A DNA stretch of 64,000 bases from Apostichopus japonicus (GCF_037975245.1 NC_092583.1:12953264-13017263); one strand, 5' to 3'. Numbered from the stretch's first letter, positions 11,166 to 29,245 are shown. Notes: generated by a model not told the origin, from the sequence alone. Program-made: numbers and translations.

Positions 11166-14100
11166 TAACATATTCCTTCAACACAGTATTGTAAAGTAAA
11201 GTGCTAGACTATAGAGATAGCTACAACACTGAACCAATCTTCTTATACCTATCCGTCATGTTGAAAGGAAAAATCAATAAAGTTTTACAATAAACTCATT
11301 TGCATACATGCATATGCAACTACATGCATTGCAAAACGTCGACCAATCAGAGAATAGCAAGTCGGTTTATGACAAGTCGGTAACTAAAATAAGATTTTTC
11401 CTTTTTAATAAAGTAATTTCATGAACGAAATATTACTTTTTGTCACTTTTTGTTAGAATTAGTTGATAAAACTTTGAGATGAAACTTAAGTGGGTTATTT
11501 AATCAAAGTTTAGCCAACAAACCAAAATGAAGATAACTCTGGAATTCACTGCGAGGAGATGTTAGTGTGAAAAGCATAGGCATTTATGTACGCTTTTGGG
11601 TAGGTGGGAGGGAACATCTAACAAATATGACAGCAGCAACGAAGATGTTAGTAGTCGGAAACCAACAACGAAAAGCAAAAGCGGAGAGAAATCTGAGCAC
11701 GCGTAGAGGAATGTCTTGCTAACGAGATACTTACGGAACAGAACCGTTAAAAAAAAGTAAAAACCGTAGAAACAATAGATACTAAACATAGTAGTAAACA
11801 ATCTACTACCATCCTACTGTTTACGCAATATCATATAATATATTTCAGCCAAAATGCCGAGGAGCTTGTTGGTAGTCGGAAAAGGAGAGAAATATGAGCA
11901 CGCGTGTATGGTTGGCCACAGTGGACAAAATTCGGGACTTTATTCCGACATTGCTTGAAATAGTTGATATAACTTTAAAATGAAACTTAGCCAACAAACC
12001 TAAATGAAGACAACTCTGGAATTCACTGCAAAGATATGTCAGAAATATCAGAAATATGCATTCTAAACAACTACCATAACAGGTGGGGGGGGGGTATATA
12101 TGGCAGACACAACGCAACAGGGGCGATGCTGGTAGTCGGAAACTGACAACGAAATGCAAGAAGTCTGAGCAAGCGTATATAGGGATGTCTTGAAAGGAAG
12201 CAATCGATATATATTTAACCCGTTCTGTGCTACAATAAGTCACTGGTATGTATTACATAGTCACTGGTCACTGGTATGTATTACACTGGTATGTATTACA
12301 TACACTGGTATGTATTACATATGCATTGCATACATGCATATGCAACCAATAGACGTATAAAACGAATCGACCAATCAAAAAATATCAAGTCTGTTTATGA
12401 TAACTAAAATAAGGTTTTCCCCTTTTTCCTTTACAGTCCCTAGTAACACATGCAGTCCCTAGTAACACATGCAGTCCCTAGTAACACATGCAGTCAATAC
12501 AGCGTTGTTAAGTAAAGTGCTAGACTATAGAGATAGCTACAAAACTGAACCAATCTACTTATACCTATCTGTCAGATTGAAAGGAAAAATCAATAAAGTT
12601 TTACAATAAACTCATTTGCATACATGCATATGCAACTCCATGCATTGTAAAACGTCGACCAATCAGAGAATAGCAAGTCGGTTTATGATAACTAAAATAA
12701 GATTTTTCCTTTTTAATAAAGTAATTTCATGAAAGAAATATTACTTTTTGTCACTCTTTGTTAGAATTAGTTGATAAAACTTTGAGATGAAACTTAAGTG
12801 GGTTATTTAATCAAAGTTTAGCCAACAAACCAAAATGAAGATAACTCTGGAATTCACTGCGAGGAGATGTTAGTGTGAAAAGCATAACCATTTATGTACG
12901 CTTTTGGGTAGGCGGGAGGGAATACATACCAAATACGACAGCAGCGGCGAAGATGTTAGTAGTCGGAAGCCAACAACGAAAAGCAGAAGCGGAGAGAAAT
13001 CTGAGCATGCGTAGAGGAATGTCTTGCTAACGAGATACTTACGGAACAGAACCGTTAAAAAAAAATAAAAACCGTAGAAACAATAGACACTAAACATAGT
13101 AGTAAACAATCTACTACCATCCTACTGTTTACGCAATATCATATAAGATATTTCAGCCAAAATGCCGAGGAGCTTGTTGGTAGTCGGAAAAGGAGAGAAA
13201 TATGAGCACGCGTGTATGGTTGGCCACAGTGGACAAAATTCGGGACTTTATTCCGACATTGCTTGAAATAGTTGATATAACTTTAAAATGAAACTTAAGT
13301 GGGCTTTATGTTTAGCCAACAAACCTAAATGAAGACAACTCTGGAATTCACTGCAAAGATATGTCAGAAATATCAGAAATATGCATACTAAACAACTACC
13401 ATAACATTGGAGCCTATCTCTAGTAGCAGTATGAGAAATGTAATGTTGAAATCACATCATAAAGCCTTACCCTTATACACCGATACGCGAGGAGGACTAG
13501 TTACGCAATGTTCGATGTCAGTTTTACAATAAACTCATTTGCATACATGCATATGCAACTACATGCATTGTAAAAACGTCGACCAATCAGAGAATAGCAA
13601 GTCGGTTTATGATAACTAAAATAAGATTTTTCCTTTTAATAAAGTAATTTCATGAACGAAATAATACTTTTTGTCACTCTTTGTTAAAAATAGTATATAA
13701 AACTTTGAGATGAAACTTAAGTTACTTGATGAAACTTAAGGGTTATTTAATCAAAGTTTAGCCAACAAACCAAAATGAAGATAACTCTGGAATTCACTGC
13801 GAGGAGATGTTAGTGTGAAAAGCATAGGCATTTATGTACGCTTTTGGGTAGGTGGGAGGGAATACCTGGCAGATGCGACAGCAGCGGTGAAGATGTCAGT
13901 AGTCGGAAACCAACAACGAAAAGCAGAAGCGGAGAGAAATCTGAGCATGCGTAGAGGAATGTCTTGTTAACGAGATACTTACGAAACAGAACCGTAGAAA
14001 CAATAGATACTAAACATAGTAGTGAGCAATCTACTACTATCCTACTGCAGCTGTTTACGCAATATCATATACGATATCAAGGTTTAGCCAACAAACTAGT

Positions 14101-15110
14101 ATGAAGACAAATCTGGAATTCACAGGCTGCGTAGAAACGTTAATGTGAATAGCATAACCATTTATGAACCCTTTTGGGTAGGTGGGAGGGAACTCATAGA
14201 ACCTACAAACGCAAAAAGTAAGCTGATAGTAGTCGGAAATTGACAACGAAAAGCAAGTAGTCTGAGCAAGCGTACAGGGATGTCTTGAAAGCAGGCAATC
14301 AATAAATATTTAACCCGTTCTGTGCTACAAATAAGTCACTGGTATGCATTACCAAACTCATTTGCATACATGCATATGCAACCAAATGGACGTATAAAAC
14401 GAATCGACCAATCAAAAAATAGCAGGTCTGTTTATGATAACTAAAATAAGATTTGTTACCTTTTTAATAAAGTAATTCATTAACGAAATATTACTTTTCG
14501 TCACTCTTTGCTAGAAATAGTAGAACTTTGAAATGAAACTTGAAGTGGGTTATATGTTCAAGGTTTAGCCAACTTACTTAACTGAAGGCAGCTTGAATTC
14601 ACTGCGTAAAGATGTTAGTGTGAAAAGCATAACCATCTACGGACGGTTGTGGGAAGGCGGGTGGGAACTCATAGCAGATACGCCGGTAATAGGTAATAGG
14701 GATCGCTTCTCGGCCTTCTTGCTAAGACCATGTGTAGTATCTGTTCCCTTTCGAGGGGAATGGTGATGTGCACCCGACGAAGATCACACAGTCACAGTCC
14801 CGATGCAAGGGGACTGGGGTTGAGAGCGGATCAATCGTTTGGTAGTTTGGTTTCGTGCCCAGGTTCTTTCCTGGGCGACTTTTCCTTAAAAAAAAAATAT
14901 ATATATATATATAAAAGCTGTTGGTAGTCGGAAACCGACAACAAAAAGCAGGTACCGGAACAATGGTACGCAGTTACGTCCAGTGAATACCACGAGTCCC
15001 CTAAAAATAGTGAATAGGTATACTATACACATAGTAATGAGCGATCTCCTACTACCGTTCTGTATACGCATTATCACGTAATCGAATGCAGCCAAAATGT
15101 CGAGGAGCCT
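11067..15110. repeat. Complex array of ~0.8-1.4 kb duplicated modules
   Basis: At least four related modules lie in the same orientation, starting near 11067, 12425, 13505 and 14340. Shared blocks are: an octamer-like CATTTGCATACATGCATATG followed by CGACCAATCAGAGAATAGC (five occurrences, near 11297, 12325, 12612, 13536 and 14350); GATGAAACTTAAGTGGGTTA; GGAATTCACTGCGAGGAGAT; GTAGTCGGAAACCAACAACG; and GAGATACTTACGGAACAGAA. Modules differ by deletions and by the presence of a second sub-block (GCCGAGGAGCTTGTTGGTAG). No conserved reading frame spans them. It could be a satellite-like segmental array or nested copies of a non-autonomous transposon. Confidence 0.85.
14702..14912 (+). mobile_element. 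U2 snRNA-headed SINE-like element with A/TA tail
   Basis: It begins precisely like U2 snRNA (ATCGCTTCTCGGCCTT) and matches through GTGTAGTATCTGTTC at 14746, then switches to the same body as the 36.6-kb copy (CACCCGACGAAGATCACACA, GTCACAGTCCCGATGCAA, GAGAGCGGATCAA, CCCAGGTTCTTTCCTGGG). It ends in an A-rich then TA-repeat tail (about 14887-14912), as expected of a retroposed RNA. It interrupts one module of the 11-15 kb repeat array, between GGTAATAGG and the GTAGTCGGAAA motif of that module. No clear target duplication is visible. Confidence 0.75.
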
Positions 15111-15514
15111 CTTGAAATTGAAAGGAGACTTTGCCGATACATAAAACATACATTTATCAGTCAATGTCTTCTTCTTCTGCTTAAAAAACATGAAAACAAA
15201 CTATACTTAGACAGAAGGAAACGCATCGGAGATAAAAATCTTACTTTTTACTCCTTCGAGTCTTCAACCATCGTTCAAAACCAAATTTGATTGTGTACTT
15301 TGTATATCAACTTTTATGCCAGACAGCATTCAATAAACCTTTGGAAAAGAAATTAAGTGAAATTATTGGTATATATATACATATATATACAATTTTTTTT
15401 ATCTACAGTACGAAGAAAAGGTTTTTGACAGCAAAATAACTTTATGATAACAACACACATCACTTCCAATGTTTAATCCCAACTTTAGACATGAAAGAAG
15501 TCTCGGCCTCAAAT

Positions 15515-16018
15515 TCTTATCTCTTTTCACGCTTTATTGCCCCATCCGCCAAAGTGACCAACCATGTTTATGAAAGGAGAATCTTTAACATCTTTATCGA
15601 TTCCCTTCAGTGTACGGTCAGACACCTTTAAAGGGGTATTCCGTTCGCAAACAATTTGTTGGAAAAGAACATTTGTCCACAGTGTTAGTTCAACCACCGC
15701 CCCCCCCCTTGACCCCTCCACCCCATCTCAATATCTTGTCTGTGTTTTAGTAAGCTCTTTTCTCTTATCTCTTTTCACGTTTTACTGCCCTATCCGCCAA
15801 AGTGACCAACCATGTTTATGAAAGGAGAATCATAAACACCTTTATCGATTCCCTGCAGTGTACGGTCAGACACCTTTAAAGGGGTATTCCGTTGGCAAAA
15901 ACTTTCACAATTACATGGAAAAGAAACATATTCCATTGTAGTTCAGCCACCGCCCCCCTCTCCCGCCACACCCTCCCCCCTCCCCAATTTCAATATCTTG
16001 TCTGTGTGTTAGTAAACT
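15515..16018. repeat. Tandem duplication, ~248-bp unit, two copies
   Basis: 15515-15761 and 15762-16018 are direct copies sharing CATCCGCCAAAGTGACCAAC, GTTTATGAAAGGAGAATC, GTGTACGGTCAGACACCTTT and CAATATCTTGTCTGTGT. They differ by scattered substitutions and by the length of the C-rich tract. Small ORFs run through both copies but are not conserved as protein. Confidence 0.87.
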
Positions 16019-20731
<4,713 letters not shown>

Positions 20732-23279
20732 AGTTTTGAAGGGCCAACAAAAGTTTCGGAAGATGAAATAAAATTTTCGACATTTCAAAAGTTGTAAAAT
20801 GTAACAAATTGTTCCAGTTTGCAACTTTTTCAAATGGCAAGGGATACCTCCTCCCCGTGGACCGGCTTTCCCCGGCCAAAACATTCACTACTAGGGGGTC
20901 GCCAAGATGATGCAGGTAAAAATTGCGGTCACCAAGCAACAAAGTTTGAATAACAGGGATTTACAGTAAATGCTATGATAGTGTCATATATATATATATC
21001 TATATACTTTGGTTTCCATTAACAAACCAGTCATCAGGAAATTACTACGATACGACTCAGAACTTTATAATTGACATCAAATTGGCAGAACTAGATCTAA
21101 CCTTGCATTTAATTAATTACAAGGTATATCTATATATCCCAAAACCTGTGCGGTCGGAGAGATATATTAAACGTATAATTTGCCTAAATTAAATTCTTGG
21201 CGTCCCATATGAAGATTATGCAGGTGTAAGGTTAATTACTCTCTGGGTGATCAGTATAGAGCTTATTTCAAACCGTACAAGTGTTCTCCGTCAGGAAAAT
21301 TGCGGAAAAAGTAACAGGAGAATATGTTTGTCGATATTTGATCAAACAGGACCTGGGTTTTGTGGTTTTGATGTCAGAGTACAACAAATGGAAATAAGCC
21401 TACATGTGGTGCGAAAATTGGGGGGGGGGGGATTTTGGGGGAAAGTTAGAACATCGTAGAAGCTTTAGAACCTTCCAAGAGAAACGTATACGAGAGCCAA
21501 TCAGAATCGAGGAAATAATTTCAGCGTCAGTTCAGTTTGGGAAAAAAATATTCGCGGCCGGGCACCGGGGACACGTTTGTCACCGAACCATCTTTTCAAA
21601 TTGTACATAAACGCATGATCAACATTCAGGGGGCAAAAAAAAACAACATAAATGCAGCGATATTTTTGTTTCTGTATAGGCTTATATGACGGCTTCTGTT
21701 TTACCTATATGTAGTGAAGGAAATATTTATCAAGATAAATATTAAAATTAGAAATATAGAAATATTATACGGTATTACCTTGAAGAAGAAATCAAATGAA
21801 AATTTTGCAGATTTACATATGTCCAGCTCCACTTCCCGTCCCACCTGCGCACGCCACTGGTTTTATTATCTTTTTAATCTCAAAGAGAGATAGGTGTAAG
21901 GGACATCGTAACATTCTAAATATACATATATATTGTCAATTTTGGCATTGTTTCATAGCTTAGCAAGAAGACAAAAAAAAAGGCAGAAATATAATAAAAG
22001 AGAGAGAGAGAAAACGAATGAAAGTTGAAACATTGCACTTATGCATGAGTGAAATTTATAGAAACGGACAGTCGTGCAGGTAACAGTCTCTCGGTATATA
22101 CAAACGTGAAAATTTGGGGAAAAACCATTGTTGAGCACCAAACATGCCAACAAGATTTTTTTTTGGCGTGTGATACGTGCTTATTTAGCTGTTAATAAAC
22201 GCAAGTCACAAAATCCATCAATCTTTTCTTTTGTTCGAAAAACTACATTTCCTTACTGATACATAATATAGGTGATTGTATATAACATAATGATGGCACA
22301 TGACATGTGTTTACTATGTCACCATGGTGATTCGCCTCTTACATCATTTGGCACGTCGAAGATGATTTTCTTAACATCACAACAACAAAGTCGAAAAGAA
22401 TTACAGCGCCGTCTGCGTTTCGATTTCAGAGCGCTTTGCATTCTATTCGAATGATTTTATACGCATACTTAATTTCGTTTGATTTTTTTCTTAAACAAAC
22501 GGAAGAGATTGTAATTGTCTACTTGGATCTGTTATATATTTTAAGACAATATGTATAAAATATGAAATGAATAACTTAAGGCTCTTTATTGCGTTTTCCT
22601 TTATCCCTGTTTGTTTATTTTGAAATTGAAGGGATGGAGAGGGTTTTTTTCTTAGAAAGGTAGGAAAGGTAGGCTTTAGTGACAAGATAGTGGGACCGCA
22701 TAACATCAAATTCGTGTTATCCGCTCTCGGCTTCTTAACGTTAGGGAAATACTAAACAAAAGTAGTTAAAAGTAGACACAAATTATCCCAACGTTTTTTA
22801 TCGTTCTATGAAACCATGATTTAATAAAGAGAATCGTAAATATTCGCTGAAGTTTTGTGTACATTTTCACAACGCTAATATTACAATTACCTTCACATAT
22901 CACTTGATATTCAAATGTTATAGATTTTATTTACCATTAGTGGCAATGTGGGTCGGTTCGATCTTAAAAAGAGCAGATGACTATCTATTATGTGAGATCG
23001 TTTGTATATAGCTCTGTTTAATGCAAAGCTTATAATCGTCTATTTAGCATGCACAATAAAGGTCTCTTAGGCATTCCTGTCGTAAAAGGGAGAATATTTT
23101 GGTTGTCATTAGTCCGGTTTATTTCTTTTGTTTTTCGAAATTAGTGTGAACAGCTTTACAACTTGGCTTGCGTCAGAAAGTCCTTTGCTTTCTGCAGTAA
23201 TAATGATCACAGCACATGCATGTTAATATCCCCCAAAATAGGTATAAGAGAGCCGCGAAGTGAAGACAGAACACACACA
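20732..23279. other. No gene recognised
   Basis: Only short ORFs without recognisable domains. Confidence 0.58.
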
Positions 23280-23672
23280 CCCACACACAGTGGCGTAGGA
23301 AGGTACTTTTGAGTGGGGGGGGGGGGGGGCTGAAGACTGATGGCCGGCCTGGGGGAGGGGTCTAAGGGGAGGGGGTGTCCTCCTGCCCTTTGGAATTTTT
23401 TGCATTTCCAGGTGGCCTCAGATGCAATTTGGTGCAATATAGCACACTTCAACACGCACTCCATTTTGTAAACTTAATTTTGTATTTTCACCTGGCTTTA
23501 GATGCAATTTGGTGCTCCAAATGAGAATTTTTTTCTCATTTGGAAATGAAAAAGGGGTTTTCTGACTTGCGAACCGGGGGCGGAATGATACTTCCGCCCC
23601 TCCACATTTTTCACTGGGGGGCTGCCCCCCCCCCCCCCCAGCCCCCCCGGTTCCTACGCCCTTGCCCACACA
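23280..23672 (+). mobile_element. hAT-type MITE with 8-bp target duplication (copy 2)
   Basis: A 377-bp element at 23288-23664 is flanked by CCCACACA on both sides (23280-23287 and 23665-23672). It is the same family as 6876-7238 but in the opposite orientation: CAGTGGCGTAGGAAGG begins it and CGGTTCCTACGCCCTTG ends it. Internal blocks such as CAGATGCAATTTGGTGCAAT and CCTCCACATTTTTCACTGG are shared. It differs from copy 1 mainly in the lengths of poly-G/C runs. Confidence 0.87.
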
Positions 23673-23763
23673 CCAATGTTGTGTACCAACACATGAATTT
23701 ATTACTTGTTTGATTGCTTGTTCGGTTCATTTACAAGACTTTGAACTTGTTGTCGACTTTCTT

Positions 23764-23820
23764 CGTTGCTGTGGAGAATATCCCAAACCACACCGAGTTT
23801 GGGATATTTAACAGCGACGA
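23764..23820. repeat. Hairpin-forming inverted repeat
   Basis: AATATCCCAAAC and GTTTGGGATATT form a perfect 12-bp stem around an 8-nt loop. Outside it, CGTTGCTGT and ACAGCGACG extend the pairing with one mismatch after a 4-5 nt bulge. Confidence 0.85.
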
Positions 23821-24243
23821 GCTTACCTGTCTTCTCACAACCTGAGCACTTTTACTCTACTGTATAATACATGAAGAGGGAACTGTTCTAACGCTATACA
23901 TCCTCATCGACCGGTCAATGGTCCTCATTCCTCTTTCTACCACCCAAAGTGTGTAGATTTTTATATTTCTTAATCCTGTCTATTAATCTTTTTTATTTTG
24001 TTATATATTTATACTGGTAATAAGAATATGAAATAAAAGTGCTTGAGGTGTTGGTGAACGGAACTCATGAGGTTTTGTTCTGAGTATACCTTATACTTTC
24101 ATATGTAACGTTGGCCTGTACAGAACTTCCAAAATGAGGGCAAACGTGTCCAAGTAATCAACAAGATGATTCAATCGTAAGCGGAGAAGTTTGTTGCACA
24201 AAATGATGGCAGATACGGAAGGAAGCGGAAGTTGGTGTTGACA

Positions 24244-24395
24244 CGGACGTGTGTCAGACGGGGAGGAGGCGGGGCGGAGGGCAAAGGAAGAGGACGGAGG
24301 GCAAAGGAAGGAGGCGGAGGGCGGGAAAGGAGGCGGATGACGGGGAAGGAGGCTGAGGGTGGAAGGCTGAGAGCGGGGAAGGAGGAGGCGGTTTA
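24244..24395. repeat. GA-rich minisatellite
   Basis: Loose units of GGCGGAGGGCAAAGGAAGGA. The Gly/Arg-rich and Pro/Ser-rich frames across it are artefacts of composition. Confidence 0.78.
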
Positions 24396-24714
24396 TCACC
24401 TTCTTCGAGCATCAAATCGGCTTCCTTTTCCTTTGCAAGTATATTTTTTTTACCACACCACGTTAACCATTCAACCATTTGCAGGTTACATTATTATAAC
24501 CTCATTTTAATCTCGCGCAGATGTGGTGACTTTAAAATTTATCTGCCCTTTTAATTGTTGTATAGATTACATCAAATTCCCCGTAATTATACCTCACTGC
24601 CTGGACGTACGTTAACAAGAAAATTACGTCAATTTCATTTTCCTTCCGCTCCGCTCCCTTCCCTTTCCAACATCAAATGATAAGAAACGTCCTAATGTAC
24701 ACGGCCGGACCTCC

Positions 24715-24802
24715 CACTGTAACCCCATCCCACACCCCACCACCCCCATCCCACACCCGGCACCCCATCCCACACCCCGCCACCCAATCCCACACCCTCC
24801 CC
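24715..24802. repeat. CACCCCATCCCACACCC minisatellite
   Basis: Four or so degenerate units of about 20 bp built on CACCCCATCCCACACCC. Confidence 0.8.
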
Positions 24803-25293
24803 CCTCACCCGGTGTGAGCCAACGTAATCTACATTTTCTGTTCTCCAAATTACAACAACAACAAACGATGTGTCGATGTGTGGTTTGTTTACATCTAATA
24901 ACGATTTTTTTTATTTTTTATGGCACGCCAAATGTACACTGACTATAAATGACACTATAATAAATATAAAAAAATATATATAAAATATAATTAAAAAAGA
25001 ATTGTTATAATTTTCATAATTACCTTCAACAATTTATGAACTTTGACAAGTTGACAACTGAATGGTTCTTTAACAGCGATTATGGATAACAAAATGACGA
25101 GAGGCTTGTAGCTACATGGGGAATTTATTGTGTGAATTTATAGTCGTATTCACGATTGCGACTTTTATTGTCTAATTTCCGCGTTTTTATTTTAGGTTGC
25201 AAGTATTCATATAACAACTGGAGGTGGAAAGAGAAAATAAATTTAAGGCGCTTTTATTCTTCTATGGCTTTTTACTCTTTATATTGTGTGATT

Positions 25294-25295
25294 AC

Positions 25296-25361
<66 letters not shown>
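25294..25361. repeat. (ATT)n microsatellite
   Basis: About 22 uninterrupted ATT triplets. Poly-Ile and poly-Tyr frames through it are not genes. Confidence 0.97.
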
Positions 25362-25362
<1 letters not shown>

Positions 25363-25680
25363 AAAGAAATAGATATATTTCAAGTAACACAATGTTTATA
25401 TTATATTGTGTTTATATTATATTGATGTTGTGTGTGTGTTATTTTGTTTCATTTTGACGTTTACGATCAAATTGCTCCAAAAATATTTAAAAAAATAACA
25501 AAGCAAACCTATATATTGTGCGAGTAAATATAATTTTGGTCAACGGCTTGTTATATGATAAGTAATTAAAGTTTAAAAAAAAAACGTAAATACAAATAGA
25601 TCATGTTTCATTTACCTGTTTTTTTTTTGGCCCTAACGGCCTCAAGACCCACATTCTGAGTGAGTGTCTATATACGAAAC

Positions 25681-25721
25681 ATATATATATATATGTATAT
25701 ATATATATATGTATACATATG

Positions 25722-25756
<35 letters not shown>
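25681..25756. repeat. (TA)n / (TG)n compound microsatellite
   Basis: TATATA interspersed with GTATAC, then a pure TG run. Confidence 0.93.
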
Positions 25757-26512
25757 ACATTGACCCAGAAGTAGGTCAGTGGCGCAATTTCAAAATGTTA
25801 CCAACTGTTGTAGGCTCAGGTATAGATTTGAGTGCATATGTAGAATGGAGACAGATTAGAGTGAATTAAATAAATCGTATGCAAATAAGGATATATAGAT
25901 TTTGGTGCATGTGCAATGTTAACCTATAGGTTTAGTGTTGACGGTTGGCTTAAAATAATACAGGTGTTGTCGCTGTACTAAACATGTGCTCTAATTTTGC
26001 TCTACAAACTCTACTTACAAATCTCTATTCCACAACTTCGCAAACGCGACACTATATACATACAAAACAACGGGTTTTTTTCCCCGGAGATATTTACGTT
26101 GCTGTAATACATCTAACAGGTTTAACAATCCACAAACGAGCCATTTAATTGGTTGTTTTACAATATCATGAGAAATCACCCATTCATTAATTCCTTTATT
26201 TATAGTTGAGGCACGTAAAATAGTGGTAAGGTTATTCTCTCAGTGTATTTATCTCATGTGAACGTGACGGGACGGCCAGTATTTGAGAAGAAACGGTTAT
26301 TTATGTCTGATGGAGCTTGAAAACTAGAGGCGCCTATGGCAAGCCAAATAATTAGAGAAAACATGGATTATCAAGTCGCTATAACCAGGTTTATCACCGA
26401 TAAACCTCGATTTTGCACACTGGAACGTATCTTGCTCATGCATTGCACATATCTACGTGTAGCTGTACATCCTTCATGCAGAGTTTTGGTTTCTCAGTTA
26501 TGAACCTATGGG

Positions 26513-26559
26513 ATATATATATATATATACATACATATACATATACGTATGTGTATATG

Positions 26560-26637
<78 letters not shown>
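26513..26637. repeat. (TA)n microsatellite
   Basis: TATATA with CATACA and GTATAT interruptions, then about 58 bp of pure TA. Confidence 0.96.
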
Positions 26638-26639
<2 letters not shown>

Positions 26640-29245
26640 CCTTGAAAGTTATATATTACAATGCCATACATTTCCATCGGTACAGTATCCACGTACACAC
26701 ACTATTTGGAGTTATATGCATATTCTGGTTTGATGATTTGAAACAGTTACAGAGAGAACACTATGCTGAGAAAAGCGTGGCTTTGTTTAATACTACGTAT
26801 GTAATCAGAGGAACGCCGTAACACTCGCAGGCCTGTGTCTATAGTATTATACACCGGGTATCCCATTCACTGTGTGACTATAATTATGAGTAAAATGCGT
26901 GAGTACGAGGGCTATTGTGACCGTAATTATGATAAATACTAGAATTTTTATTAAAATATATTCAGATCGAATTTTGTTTAATCTTATCTATATATCTTCC
27001 AACTCGAAGATTTTTTCTACTCGAAGATTGTCAGTGGACAAGTTGCGTTTTCAAAATACATATGAGTAGAACTACAACTATATAGTCTTGAATTATTTAC
27101 AACCAAATATCACAACTAAGACCAAAAGCAATGTCTGGAGTGCTCCTTTAAGGCTAAATTGATGATATTTTGCTGGCTCTGCAGTGCGGGCCTAAATGTT
27201 GATTGTTAATCCCGCACGTTTTTTTTTTATGAATTCTAATAACTCAAACAACAGCTTCCTATAAATTGGCAAGTATACCCTTGAAAGACATGTATCATCA
27301 TTTCTCCTCGACAGTTCTTCAGTGCATAGTAAACATGTTATTTGAGGACATGTTTACCTGTTGAGTTTTGTTTTTGTTTCTGAGAAACTGGCCTAACGAT
27401 CTACGTGTTGGACTTAGTAATCCGGTCACTTAAATTGATGAGCCTTGCACGTTAAAAGGATCATATCAAAAAATAAAGTAATAGCGGTATAAAGACCAGG
27501 CAACTTGGAATTGACAACAGACGTTTTTTTTACGTCCACAATTTTAATTTTGTGCCCAGAGTCAGTCTTAAGTTAATTTTCTGTTGGGGGGGGGGGGGGG
27601 GCGGCGGGATCTTTTGTAAATGAGATTGGGAGGGGTGCAGTCATTGCGTGCATACATACAGTAGCATTTCTTTCCTTTTCCCCCCTTCTTTTTTCTTGAC
27701 AATAATCAAATAAAAGTTTGTTCTTCGTAAACATCGTGACAGCTTGGATGATGAGGCCCCCAGTTCTAACTGTCCATAACGTTTATAAGATTAATTAGCG
27801 ACGGAATCAGGCTCTATAACATGTTATACAAATAACCTCTTGGAGAGAACGGATATTAAAATGTCTCTGTAAAGAATCGCTCTGGATTGAGACTTAGCAG
27901 GGAAATGGTTTACCATGTATTCAAACTGTTTACTTACGATGTTGATCAAGTAGCAGAAGGTATGATTGGTAGCAAACTATTTATCAGATGAATACGGGTG
28001 GACAGAGAGCGACAGAGTGAGAAAGTGTATAAAGCTCTTAATTTCGCCGAAAGAGTTATTGTTTAGAATCAGAACTTTTAATTAAATTCTCGAAAGTGGC
28101 AACAATTTTGTTCTCCATAAGTTGTTTGAGAAACCACGTGACCAAGCAAGCGTCCAAGTATATAGGAATATATTTTTCCCCAGACGAGCAATTGTTACAT
28201 ATAATAGATCATACGTCTTTTCTACTAGCGTACACCGGTGACTTGTCTGTATGTGTATCTATCTGCCTGTATGTTTTATCAGCATGGTCTACTTATCTAT
28301 CAGCGTAGCTTTCTCTTCTCTCTCTTCCTATTTCCCTGTCGTCTTACTCCATATTTCTATGTCTGTCTTTCCAAATGTTCGTTTGTTCGTATGTTCTTCT
28401 ATTATCTGTCAATCACTTCGTTTATCTCCCAAGGCCAAAGTGGAAGTCTAATCACAATTTAATATATAAGATGGCATAGGCTTATCCTTTTATAAGTGTC
28501 TTATAAAAAGGGCTGGTAACGACATTTAAGCAACAGCGCCCCTCACCACTTCCTCACATCTATAGACAACATATCATTTCACGGTTTTTAAGTTTTCATT
28601 TTTTTTTTTATAAAACTCCTCCGTTAGCAAAATGTCAAAGAATATCTAGGTCAACTTCAGTCAGTTACTGCATCACCTGTAGACATCATATTTTTTTTTT
28701 TTTTTTTTTTTTCGCGATTCAACATTTCTATTACGAGAACTTCACACGCTCTTTACTTTTCAAACTGATTACATCCGATAGTACTTAAAGGTAATTAAAA
28801 ATAAATACCCATAAGTTTTGAATTATTGCCTTTATGCAACAATTCATTCATATTTTGATACGCTGCTTATACTTAAGAGTATAGGTCACCATGCATGTAA
28901 CGAATGTATATACTTTAGAGCCGGTAAAAAACACAACAATGTTTACATAATGTTCCACCAAAGTACAGTAAGGTGTTTTAAAATAATTTGTCTATACCTC
29001 AAAGGCACTATAGAATTAAAAATAAACGACCGTATACGTTGTATAAACCATGCATATCAATACAACTAGTGTATCATCTAAACCCTTTTGAATTAAAAGA
29101 TTACATTGAAACAGACGCTCATCAAAAATCGTTGTGAGAACGAATAGAGGGCGCGATATGCATACCTTGATATTCCAGACATGTTGACATGATGTGCACG
29201 GAGTAATCTTACGCCGATGGGTTGTTTTTATTTATTGCTATAACT
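26638..29245. other. No gene recognised
   Basis: AT-rich sequence with a poly-G run (27587-27601) and a 22-base poly-T run (about 28690-28712). No supported gene. It forms the 5' flank of the LINE. Confidence 0.58.

Noticed and set aside
11720-11745. GATACTTACGGAACA motif resembling the U1 snRNA 5' end
   Set aside because: Only about 9 nt match and the rest of U1 is absent.
11562-13109. 79-codon hydrophobic minus-strand ORF present in two array modules (11562-11801 and 12870-13109)
   Set aside because: It is duplicated with the module. The equivalent frame in the 13.8-kb module is broken, so there is no sign of selection for protein.
14702-14760. A functional U2 snRNA gene
   Set aside because: U2 similarity stops after ~43 nt. 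The Sm site and 3' stem-loops are missing.
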